Of a DNA stretch of 18,722 bases, positions 1 to 6,709 are shown piece by piece. A program made the position numbers and the translations under genes. The DNA lies in assembly GCA_021789565.1 (NCBI GenBank), contig JAJYJL010000025.1:1-18722 (forward strand), in the 5' to 3' direction. The DNA comes from Acidobacteriota bacterium (GTDB lineage: Bacteria; Acidobacteriota; Terriglobia; UBA7540). Position 1 is the stretch's first letter. Each line of letters begins with the position of its first letter. The notes beneath the pieces were generated by a model. That model was not told where the DNA came from. It searched no databases and saw only the letters and a program-made list of their open reading frames with translations.

Positions 1-594
1 AAAAACACGGCCCTGGTGAGCGCGGCCTCGGTCCGCCTGGAAGGCGGCGATCCCACGGTGCGCGACGGCCTGCGCGCCGCCTGGAACCGCCTGGGCGTTA
101 TCTTCCAATGGGCGCTGGTGGCGGCCACCGTGGGCATGATCCTGCGGATGATCGAAGAGCGCAGCAGCATCGTCGGGCGGCTGGTGGCAGGCCTGGTGGG
201 ACTGGCCTGGACGCTCGCAACCTTCTTTGTCATCCCCATCCTGGCTTTTGAAAACGCCGGGCCCATTGAGGCGCTCCATCGCTCGGCGGAACTGTTCCGC
301 AAGAACTGGGGCGAGCAGGTGGTGGGTACTTTCAGTTTTGGGCTGATCTTTACCCTGCTGGCGCTGCCGGGAATCGCGCTGCCCTTCCTGGGCGGGGCCA
401 TTGCCGGAGGCACCGGCGTCACGCTCGGCGCCTGCACCATGGTGATCTACTTTATCTTTCTTGCCATCGTCAGCGCATCCACCCACGGCATCTTCCTCGC
501 CGCGCTTTACCGCTATGCCACCCAGGGAGAAATCTCCTCCGGCTTTACCCCCAGCAGCTTGAGCGGTGCCTGGCAGCCCAAGTCGCGATTTTAG
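1..594 (+). CDS. DUF6159-type integral membrane protein, 5' end missing
   Basis: The reading frame is open from base 1, so the gene starts before the window and only the last 197 residues are seen. These contain about four hydrophobic segments: around LVAATVGMIL, then LVGLAWTLATFFVIPILAF, then a glycine-rich LLALPGIALPFLGGAIAG stretch, then VIYFIFLAIVSAS. Between the second and third lies the amphipathic stretch GPIEALHRSAELFRKNWGEQ. This pattern (a fixed PI.AL.RS..L....WG loop between membrane helices) is what I associate with the DUF6159 family of bacterial and archaeal membrane proteins of unknown function. The first in-frame start-like codon (GTG at 16) lies inside the domain and is not a credible start. 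No partner gene is visible. Family assignment is from memory of the pattern; function unknown. Confidence 0.75.
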   Translation, partial: KNTALVSAASVRLEGGDPTVRDGLRAAWNRLGVIFQWALVAATVGMILRMIEERSSIVGRLVAGLVGLAWTLATFFVIPILAFENAGPIEALHRSAELFRKNWGEQVVGTFSFGLIFTLLALPGIALPFLGGAIAGGTGVTLGACTMVIYFIFLAIVSASTHGIFLAALYRYATQGEISSGFTPSSLSGAWQPKSRF

Positions 595-800
595 GACCAA
601 GGACCGGGACGCCGGGGATAATGGAACGTAAGCCTTTTTGACTTGCTGAAGGGGTTTTTTTACGCGGACCTCTCGCCTGGAGCGGCCACGGTTGTTGTTC
701 GGCTGCCGGTATCCGGGTGCGCTGAAGGCTGTGGATTGGCGGCGAAAGTGGAAAGCAGGGGTCAAAAGGGAGAAGGCAAAAGGATAAAGGCGGCCGTTGC

Positions 801-838
801 AAAAAAAAGGCGCGAACCTCACGACAGGAAGTCCGCGC
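801..838 (-). terminator. Intrinsic terminator of the first family gene
   Basis: Read on the minus strand, an 11-bp stem (GCGCGGACTTC against GAGGTTCGCGC, with two G-T wobbles) encloses a 7-nt loop and is followed by C and eight T. It lies 15 nt past the stop codon of the gene at 854-1222. A closely similar hairpin lies at 3348-3382 behind the second family gene. Confidence 0.85.
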
Positions 839-853
839 TACGGGCTACCTGGC

Positions 854-1222
854 TTATTGAAGAGAACCTTCACCGTTTGACGAGCGGCGCTTGGTTCCGG
901 TGGAAAAGCGCTTGATCAGCTCGGCGATACTTGCGAACGCGGACCGGCTCTGTCCGTTGGATTGGGCCTTCATCAATTCCTCCGAAGATAATTCGATGAC
1001 CTCAGCGTCAGCTATGGACGTGCAAACCTGTTCAGGATCCTGCAGCACGTCAAACTGTGGGCCCGTACGCCTGCTGTACTGGACGATGAGGTTACAGCCG
1101 TGGCGGCCGGCATAGCTGATGGCCTCATCCCGGGTCTCCAGGCTTTCGATGTACTGAACCTGGAACGACCATTTAAAACGCGAACTTTGAAGAATCGTGA
1201 TGGTACTACTTGCATTACCCAT
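854..1222 (-). CDS. Small protein of an unrecognised three-member family (copy 1)
   Basis: 122 residues, no signal peptide or membrane segment. Residues 16-63 form the family core: F.W...V.YIESL.TRDEAI.YA..HGCNLIV, then GPQFDV..DP. It aligns gap-free with the products at 3490-3837 and 4032-5036. The tail (64-122) is polar, Ser/Lys/Arg-rich and unlike the other two. The core reads as strand-helix-strand; the TRDEAI.YA...G.NLIV stretch resembles the layout of small DUF2188-like domains, but I cannot claim homology. The start is the ATG at 1222, preceded by a strong GGGGAGGG ribosome site. It has its own promoter (1241-1300) and terminator (801-838), so it is probably a single-gene unit. Function unknown. 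Confidence 0.8.
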   Translation of the reverse strand: MGNASSTITILQSSRFKWSFQVQYIESLETRDEAISYAGRHGCNLIVQYSRRTGPQFDVLQDPEQVCTSIADAEVIELSSEELMKAQSNGQSRSAFASIAELIKRFSTGTKRRSSNGEGSLQ

Positions 1223-1240
1223 GTGTCCCTCCCCATATCT

Positions 1241-1300
1241 ATTGAACCAGTAAATGCCTGTGCGGACAATGGACCAAAGGTACTACTACCTTGGATCGGC
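1241..1300 (-). promoter_or_regulatory. Promoter with family-specific upstream box (copy 1)
   Basis: On the minus strand: -35 TTGTCC (1264-1269), 17-nt spacer, -10-like TTCAAT (1241-1246), then a ribosome site and the ATG at 1222. Directly upstream of the -35 lies the shared box (1270-1300), with GTAGTAC and CCGATC. Compared with the other two copies it has a 4-bp insertion between the GTAGTAC part and the GCCGAT part, and its outer edge is the start of a 12-bp palindrome, CGGCGATCGCCG (1297-1308). The promoter role is inferred from conservation in three copies. Confidence 0.65.
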
Positions 1301-1415
1301 GATCGCCGTTAGTTCCATGAGCGGCCGCAGGCCGTGGGAAGGGGCAAAGGGGAGCCGAAGTGTCTTCTTGTTGAATAGGATGCGGGCACCGTGGCAACGG
1401 GCGGGCTGGCCTCAA

Positions 1416-3173
1416 TCAATGCAGGCGGTCAAAAACAATCCTGCCGCCGACGACGGTGCGAAGGGCATGGATGTCTTTGATATCATCGACCGGGCAGGAC
1501 AGATAATTTTTGTCAATTACCACCATATCCGCCAGCTTGCCAGGTTCAATGGAGCCCTTCTTTTTCTCTTCAAAAGAGAGCCAGGCGCCGTTGAGGGTGT
1601 ACATCCGGAGCGCCTGCCGGCGGCTGAGGCGCTGGGCGGGGTTGATGACGGTTCCATCCACCGTCTTGCGGGTGATGGCGATCCACATGCCGAGGAAGGG
1701 ATTATAGGGGTTGGTGGAGGTGTTGGGGTCAAACCCGATCATGTGGTCGGAACCGCCCGCCACCACGACTCCGGCGCGAAAGAGCGATGCCAGGGGAATA
1801 AAGTTTGCCATGCGTGCGGGGCCAAAAACATTCTTGATGGCAGGTCCGTCGAGGTAGAGCCACGCCGGCTGGCAATCGAACGCGACCCCCAGTTCCCGGG
1901 CCAACTGGATGGCGTGGGAGTCGGGGAAGTCTCCGTGCGTCACCGTGAAGCGGAGATCACGGATGGGCTTCTCGCGGTTAGCCGCCTGATAGGCCCGGAG
2001 AAGAAGATCGGTTGAGCCGCCGCCCGTGGTGTGCGCTGTCATCTGCCAGCCGAGTTCGTCCGCCGTCTTGGCCATGGCCACGAGGTTCGCTTCCGGGACG
2101 CGAAGCACCCCGCGATAGCTGGGATCGTGGTAGCCATAAAGTCCGGTGTTGGGTCCGTAAGGTTTTCTCAGGTAGGCGGTTCCCATGCAGATGCCGCCAT
2201 CCAGGAAGGTCTTCAACGTCCCCACGCGGTACCAGTCGTCTCCCAGGCCGGTGACGAAAGGAATCTGCAGGATCGAGTCGCGCACCTGCGCCGGCGTGCC
2301 CTGTGCTCCGATGATGTAGGTGACGTAACACCGGGCGGTGAGCCTGCCCTGGCGATCGAGAGCCTGGTAGGCGCGAAACCCCGGCGGCCCTTCGGCGCGG
2401 TCAATGATGCTGGTGATGCCCACCTCGTTGTAGTGATGCAGCATGGTTTCGAGCGCCCAAAGGCGGTCCTGGAGATTGGCGGGCGGCGTGGCCCGGAGCG
2501 GCGCCAGAAGCTCCGGAGCGCCCAGGACAAGTCCGGTGGGCGTTCCCGTCGCGTCCTTGATAATTTTTCCATCCGCGGGCTGGGGGGTGCTGCTGGAAAT
2601 CCCAAGTGTTTTGAGCGCGGCCGAATTCAGCACCGCGGCATAACCGTTGTCCACAATCACCGGGCGGTCTGCCGCGGCCGCGTCGAGCTCGGCGCGCGTG
2701 GGGTAACGCCGTTCCTTGAGGCGGGTTACGAAAACGTGTGGGACCAGGATGATCTGCCCGGCTGGCAGCGCAGCGTCCCGGCGCCGGATATAGGCCTGAA
2801 TATCCGCGATTGAGTGCAGCGGCGGCACCTCACTTCGTCGCTCGCCGAGGGCTGCCTCGATGGGATGGCAGTGGCTGTCAATGAGGCCGGGCAGCACGCA
2901 TCGCCCGTGCAAATCCACCTTGACCGTGGCGGGACCCGCCGTGCGCAGGACGTCCTGGTCGGAGCCGACGCTGGTGAAGCGGCCTCCGCGTATGGCCACG
3001 GCCCCGGCCACCGGATGGGCCGGCCACATGGTGATGATGACGCCGTTGTAATAGATGGTGTCAGGGGGTTTCTGGGCGCGCGCAGCGGTGGCCAGAAAGA
3101 AAATACACACCGCAATCATCAGAAGGAACGTGCCAGAAACCCCTGTGGAAAACCGTTTTACTGAATGGTGCAT
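1416..3173 (-). CDS. Secreted amidohydrolase, YtcJ-like (Amidohydrolase family 3)
   Basis: A metal-dependent hydrolase of the YtcJ/Amidohydro_3 type; the substrate cannot be told from sequence. I start it at the ATG at 3173, because this puts a clean signal peptide first (MHHSVKRF, then a hydrophobic run ending ATAARA). The longer frame reaches ATG 3239 but would place 22 charged residues ahead of the signal. Visible metal and active-site motifs: the HxH in DSHCHP (His 101 and 103 from this start), the LKTFLDGG lysine/aspartate stretch, TAHTTGGG, VTHGD, and GGSDHM near the C-terminus. The C-terminal SIEPGKLADMVVIDKN segment is the usual closing beta-sandwich motif of the superfamily. Full length for the family (585 residues). 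It lies between two copies of the unrecognised family on the same strand; no terminator of its own is evident before copy 1. Confidence 0.88.
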   Translation of the reverse strand: MHHSVKRFSTGVSGTFLLMIAVCIFFLATAARAQKPPDTIYYNGVIITMWPAHPVAGAVAIRGGRFTSVGSDQDVLRTAGPATVKVDLHGRCVLPGLIDSHCHPIEAALGERRSEVPPLHSIADIQAYIRRRDAALPAGQIILVPHVFVTRLKERRYPTRAELDAAAADRPVIVDNGYAAVLNSAALKTLGISSSTPQPADGKIIKDATGTPTGLVLGAPELLAPLRATPPANLQDRLWALETMLHHYNEVGITSIIDRAEGPPGFRAYQALDRQGRLTARCYVTYIIGAQGTPAQVRDSILQIPFVTGLGDDWYRVGTLKTFLDGGICMGTAYLRKPYGPNTGLYGYHDPSYRGVLRVPEANLVAMAKTADELGWQMTAHTTGGGSTDLLLRAYQAANREKPIRDLRFTVTHGDFPDSHAIQLARELGVAFDCQPAWLYLDGPAIKNVFGPARMANFIPLASLFRAGVVVAGGSDHMIGFDPNTSTNPYNPFLGMWIAITRKTVDGTVINPAQRLSRRQALRMYTLNGAWLSFEEKKKGSIEPGKLADMVVIDKNYLSCPVDDIKDIHALRTVVGGRIVFDRLH

Positions 3174-3347
3174 GGTGACCTGTTCCCGGGAAGATGCGTA
3201 CCTGTTCGGCCGGCAAACCTCGGGCCGACGCACCACCATAACATAAACTTGAACAGGAAGGGCAACAGGACATGGAAGAACGGGGCGCCGGCGCGTGGGC
3301 CCCTATGGAACCCATCGTGCTCCGTAGACCTGGGGAAGCGACGCTCC

Positions 3348-3382
3348 AAAAAAAACGCGAACCTCATTACAGGAGATTCGCG
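3348..3382 (-). terminator. Intrinsic terminator downstream of the second family gene
   Basis: On the minus strand a hairpin (CGCGAA, a one-base bulge, CTCC, 6-nt loop, GGAGG, TTCGCG) is followed by eight T (3348-3355). It lies about 107 nt past the stop of the gene at 3490-3837. The sequence is nearly the same as the terminator at 801-838, including the flanking GCGCT. It also separates that gene from the amidohydrolase. Confidence 0.8.
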
Positions 3383-3387
3383 CTGCC

Positions 3388-3409
3388 GGGTGCGCTTTTC
3401 TTTGCACCC
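3388..3409. repeat. Hairpin next to the terminator
   Basis: A perfect 6-bp inverted repeat, GGGTGC (3388-3393) and GCACCC (3404-3409), with a 10-nt loop. In minus-strand transcription it comes just before the terminator at 3348-3382, making a tandem hairpin. It has no T-run of its own on the minus strand. It may help termination or protect the 3' end; that is inference. Confidence 0.5.
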
Positions 3410-3489
3410 CAACATGAGAGAAAAACTGAAGTGTCGGGAAGCAACTTCGCGCCAGCGGCGGGCTGGCGGATGCCAAAAATAACGGCGCC

Positions 3490-3837
3490 TTAGTGTTTCG
3501 AAGCGCCTGCTGCGGTGGAAGGAGTGCGCCTGGAGAGGCCGAACATGCCCAGAATGCCGCGTTTCTTCGGCCCGGCGTTAGTGGCTTTCCGCCCGGCAGA
3601 GACCGATTCGAGTTGCCCGGAGGCGGCCTGGGACGTCCAGCGCGATTGAGGGTCGACCATCACGTCGAACTGCGGGCCTGTCCTCTTTTCGTATTTCACG
3701 ATCAGATTGCAGCCGTGCTGGCTGGCATAGCGGATGGCTTCATCGCGGTTTTCCAGGCTCTCCATGTACTGAATCTCGGCTGTCCACTTGAACTCAGAAC
3801 TTGAAAGCAGTGCCAAGGTGCTGTTTGCGTTCCCCAT
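3490..3837 (-). CDS. Small protein of an unrecognised three-member family (copy 2)
   Basis: 115 residues, no signal peptide or membrane segment. The first 63 residues are very close to copy 1: MGNA.ST at the start, FKW at 16-18, ESLE.RDEAI.YA, HGCNLIV, RTGPQFDV and DP at 62-63. The tail differs from copy 1; it is basic and Ser/Ala-rich with a short hydrophobic GILGMFGL motif (about residues 94-101). The start is the ATG at 3837 with a GGGGAGGAAATT ribosome site. It has its own promoter (3856-3912), so it need not be read from the gene upstream (4032-5036), although no terminator is visible between them. Copy 1 and copy 2 flank the amidohydrolase. Function unknown. Confidence 0.8.
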   Translation of the reverse strand: MGNANSTLALLSSSEFKWTAEIQYMESLENRDEAIRYASQHGCNLIVKYEKRTGPQFDVMVDPQSRWTSQAASGQLESVSAGRKATNAGPKKRGILGMFGLSRRTPSTAAGASKH

Positions 3838-3855
3838 AATTTCCTCCCCATATAT

Positions 3856-3912
3856 ATTGAACCAGTAACTGTACCGATCGGCAATCGGCCTTTGGTACTA
3901 CAACCATCGGCT
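3856..3912 (-). promoter_or_regulatory. Promoter with family-specific upstream box (copy 2)
   Basis: Minus strand: -35 TTGCCG (3879-3884), 17-nt spacer, TTCAAT (3856-3861), ribosome site and ATG at 3837. The box upstream of the -35 (3885-3912) reads AGCCGATGGTTGTAGTAC on its distal side. This 18-base stretch is identical to that at 5097-5114. An 8-bp palindrome CCGATCGG (3874-3881) overlaps the -35. Confidence 0.7.
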
Positions 3913-4031
3913 AGCACCCCGCAGGCGGCGTTGGAGGCGGCGCTACGCCAAAATCGGCAAGGGAAGGCGCCTCTATGCGGCCACAGCCGCGTCTGGCTGC
4001 ACAGGGTGCCGGAGTTGTTGGCAGGGGGCAA

Positions 4032-5036
4032 TCAGCCAAGCTGAGAAGATTTGGAATGCTGTGGGGGCACAACCGCTTCGATGCTCCGGCGAAGCGTGCC
4101 TTCGAAATCCGCCTGCTGGTAGTGGGCGACAGCCTGGCGCAAGCGCGGGGCTACATGCCGGACATGGAAGGCCCCAACGGCGGTGGCAAACTGTTCGGCC
4201 AGACGCAGAGTCCTCAAAACCGCGATGCTCCAGGCGCGTCGGCAGGCGCATTGAACATCGGCCTGGCAGCGCCGGCTGAGTGCGTAGCGCAGCCGCGGCA
4301 TGACATCGCGGGCGTACAGGAGTGAAGCTTCCGCGGCAAGCCGTCTGGCGATGTCGGAGACGCTCCCCTGCGAGTTCCTGTGCCATCCGCGGCGCAAAGC
4401 CACTGCAGGGTTCGACCACCAGCAGCGGCTGGCGGTGGAGCGGTAGAAGGGAACGATTTCCTGCCGGTAGAAGACAGCGGCGCCGACGGCCATCCGCCTG
4501 GCGTGTAGTCGGGCGGCGGGAAGGGAGAAGCCTCGGATGCTGCCGCCAGCGGAAATGAATGAGCGCCAGGAAGGGCTGTGGACGCCAACGCCGGACGGCC
4601 GGGTCACCCACCTCCAGGCATCTCGCATGGCGAGCTTAATAGCCGCCCGGCGGCGCCTGCTGGCGGCTTGGTGAAGGAGCGGAGCGATTCCCGCGACCCA
4701 GAGGCCTCGAACGGCGATGGCCCCTTGCCTTGCAGTGTCCCATACCGTACGGAGCATCAGGGTGGTCCAGCCCCCGGTGAAAGGTTCTACCAGAACTTCT
4801 TCTGTTTTGAGTAATTCGAGGTTGAGGTCTGCCGTGCATGACCTGTCCGGGTCCAACATCACGTCGAACAACGCGAAGCTGCCCTCTTTGCGCTCTACAA
4901 TCAGGTTGTATCCGTACTGGAAGGCATAATCAATTGCTGACGAGCGCGTTCGGAAGGATTCTATGAACCGGACACGGGGTCGCCAGTGGAAAGAATCGCC
5001 TGGAATAATGGCTAACTCACCGTTCGCCCCCGCCAT
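4032..5036 (-). CDS. Long member of the unrecognised family, with a four-repeat tail (copy 3)
   Basis: 334 residues. Residues 1-63 align without gaps to copies 1 and 2 (F.W at 16-18, IES at 25-27, AI.YA, GYNLIV, FDVM, LDP at 61-63), though more diverged. After a linker (64-92) the rest is Arg/Ala-rich and predicted helical. It contains four degenerate repeats whose clearest landmarks are VAGIAPLLHQA (about 114-124), RQEIVPFYRST (191-201), ARDVMPRLRYA (242-252) and VRHVAPRLRQA (292-302). Each is followed by a basic segment such as RRAAIKLAMRDAW or QADVQCACRRAW. Spacing is about 75, 52 and 50 residues. There is no signal peptide or clear membrane helix. Third codon positions are GC-rich throughout the tail, so it looks truly coding. 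The start is ATG 5036 with GGGAGGAG. Function unknown; the tail could be a scaffold or a nucleic-acid-binding rod, but that is speculation. Confidence 0.78.
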   Translation of the reverse strand: MAGANGELAIIPGDSFHWRPRVRFIESFRTRSSAIDYAFQYGYNLIVERKEGSFALFDVMLDPDRSCTADLNLELLKTEEVLVEPFTGGWTTLMLRTVWDTARQGAIAVRGLWVAGIAPLLHQAASRRRRAAIKLAMRDAWRWVTRPSGVGVHSPSWRSFISAGGSIRGFSLPAARLHARRMAVGAAVFYRQEIVPFYRSTASRCWWSNPAVALRRGWHRNSQGSVSDIARRLAAEASLLYARDVMPRLRYALSRRCQADVQCACRRAWSIAVLRTLRLAEQFATAVGAFHVRHVAPRLRQAVAHYQQADFEGTLRRSIEAVVPPQHSKSSQLG

Positions 5037-5057
5037 CGTTCTCTCCTCCCGTCCAGA

Positions 5058-5114
5058 ATTGAACCTTGAAATGCATTTGTGGGCAATTGGACATTAGTAC
5101 TACAACCATCGGCT
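5058..5114 (-). promoter_or_regulatory. Promoter with family-specific upstream box (copy 3)
   Basis: Minus strand: -35 TTGCCC (5081-5086), 17-nt spacer, TTCAAT (5058-5063), ribosome site and ATG at 5036. The box (5087-5114) has GCCGATGGTTGTAGTAC. Here the core is the perfect palindrome TAGTACTA. Outer and inner edges sit at nearly the same distance from the start codon as in the other two copies. Confidence 0.7.
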
Positions 5115-5339
5115 ACAGTGTGGGCAATGCTGCTAGCGCTTACGGTTAAGTTATTGTTAACTAATAAATTACGTGGTATTTCAGGGTGCGAGCGGTAGAG
5201 GCAGGCTGAAGAAAAGAAGGCAAAAATCAGCCGCCAAAAGGCGAATGCCTGGCGAAGATGATGGCTCAGGTGGAGGCTGCGGGACCGCCCGCGTCCCACT
5301 AAATTGAGGGATTCAGGTGGAAATATTTTGCTTCCGAGG
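5115..5339. other. Gap without a recognised gene
   Basis: This stretch lies between the copy 3 promoter and the stop of the triple-repeat protein. I see no convincing gene or terminator. It includes an AT-rich patch (about 5140-5180) unlike its surroundings. Confidence 0.4.
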
Positions 5340-6428
5340 CTAGTTTTTGCCAGGGAACCCGCGTGACGACAACCTTTCGGCGGAGGCTTGCGTCTGTTTG
5401 CTGTTGGAACATCGACCGTCAGAAGGCTGATAACCTGCCGTGAGAGCGTCGGCCTGATACATCAGTTGTCCGGGTCTGTTGCCGAACAGGACATCATTGC
5501 GGCAATAATAAAAGCCAAACTGCTTTTTGACCCACACGGTGACGCGGGCGCCCGCCTGCGAATTTTTCACCGGTCCCTCTGATCGAAGAGTTGACGGCTC
5601 GATTGAAGGTGGGGAGCCGTTTGCGGGGCCCGACGCCTGAACGGTCCCGGAGGATAAATCTCCTGCGGATGCCAGGTCCGCCGTGCTGCCGGAGCAGGTG
5701 TGGTAGGAAGGTAGCAGTCCGGCCGCCCGAGCCTCGGCTTGGGTTATCAACCGCCCTGGCTTCACCCCGAACAAGGCATCGCCCCGGCAGTAATAAAAAC
5801 CGAGCTGTTTTAGGCCCCAGACCCTCACGTCTTCACTCGACGCCGGCGTTTCCGGCTGGTTCTCTGCAGCCAGTGCGGAAGTGTCCTCAGTTTCGGACGA
5901 CTGCTGCGACCCGAAGGATGGTCCGTCTGCAGAGGCCACGACCGGCTGGCTGTTCGCGCAGTATGTGCGGTCGGCGGGACGGTAGCCCGAGGTAAGCGCA
6001 TCAATCTGCGTCATCATGACTCCCGGCTTGTCGCCGAAAAGGGTGCCGCCCTGGCAGTAGTAAAAGCCGGATTGCTTCTTTGCCCACACGCTGACGCCTT
6101 CACTTGTGCTGGGCAGGGATGGCGCCTTTACCTTCCGAGAAAAGGAAAAAATACTGGCCAGCGTGGGGAGGTCATCCGCCTCAGTCAGCCAGACCCGTAT
6201 TGGGGATAGCGATACGACCAGAAACCCGATAAGCAGCAAAAGGCATGCAGGAATCAGGGGATTTGAGGTGATGGGAGAATGGGTTGAGGGAGAAGGTTTA
6301 TAGTGGGCCCCATGGGACCCACCGCCCGACTCGAAGAACTTTCCGTCAGCCAGGCTGAAGATAAACTTCGCCGCCAGGCTCAGAGGACTTCCCAGGATAT
6401 CGAATACCTTCCTGCCGTGGAACTCCAT
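5340..6428 (-). CDS. Membrane-anchored protein with three Cys-containing GFYYC repeats
   Basis: 362 residues. An N-terminal region (1-55) is followed by one hydrophobic segment (about 57-76, ACLLLLIGFLVVSLS), probably a single membrane anchor. Three copies of a 45-residue domain follow, at about 112-157, 201-245 and 296-340, joined by Ser/Gln/Pro-rich linkers. Each copy reads V.VW..KQ.GFYYC...LFG.KPG....Q..A...G..P....C, with one Cys in GFYYC (125, 214, 309) and one at the end (157, 245, 340). The layout resembles the small VWVNT.SGVYH..GTRWYG.T..G.YM...EA...GYRP domain found in many bacterial secreted proteins; here the histidine is replaced and Cys is kept. The repeats may bind metal or form disulphides. 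The start is ATG 6428, with AAAGGA upstream. Its neighbour is a pilin on the same strand. Function unknown. Confidence 0.75.
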   Translation of the reverse strand: MEFHGRKVFDILGSPLSLAAKFIFSLADGKFFESGGGSHGAHYKPSPSTHSPITSNPLIPACLLLLIGFLVVSLSPIRVWLTEADDLPTLASIFSFSRKVKAPSLPSTSEGVSVWAKKQSGFYYCQGGTLFGDKPGVMMTQIDALTSGYRPADRTYCANSQPVVASADGPSFGSQQSSETEDTSALAAENQPETPASSEDVRVWGLKQLGFYYCRGDALFGVKPGRLITQAEARAAGLLPSYHTCSGSTADLASAGDLSSGTVQASGPANGSPPSIEPSTLRSEGPVKNSQAGARVTVWVKKQFGFYYCRNDVLFGNRPGQLMYQADALTAGYQPSDGRCSNSKQTQASAERLSSRGFPGKN

Positions 6429-6709
6429 TTTAGGCGTCCTTTATCCGCAAAAAAAAGATGTGGTCTGAAACCTCCTGTTCGCAATAATTTACCTGCTGTT
6501 GCCGCTTTGCGCCTTGCCGAAATCTTGCGAATCAGGCTATTTCTTAGGCCACTTTGCCAAAATGCCGCACTCAGAGGCCGGTACAGGCCCCGGCCAAGCC
6601 AACCGTATCCGGCGGCCGGGAGCCAGTCAGTTCAAACCGCCCAATTGACTTCCGGCAGATGAGATACGCCCAAGCCGGCCCTGTTCACTGGAGAGACCCG
6701 TGGTCGCTT
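6429..6709. other. Intergenic region between pilin and triple-repeat protein
   Basis: No gene is supported. It holds a perfect GC-rich inverted repeat, GGCCGG (6576-6581) and CCGGCC (6590-6595), which may form a hairpin in the pilin transcript but has no T-run on the minus strand. An A8 tract at 6449-6456 becomes a U-run on the minus strand, but the hairpin ahead of it is too weak to call a terminator. Confidence 0.4.

Noticed and set aside
2031..2813. Plus-strand frame of 260 codons opposite the amidohydrolase
   Set aside because: Antisense shadow of a gene with intact active-site motifs.
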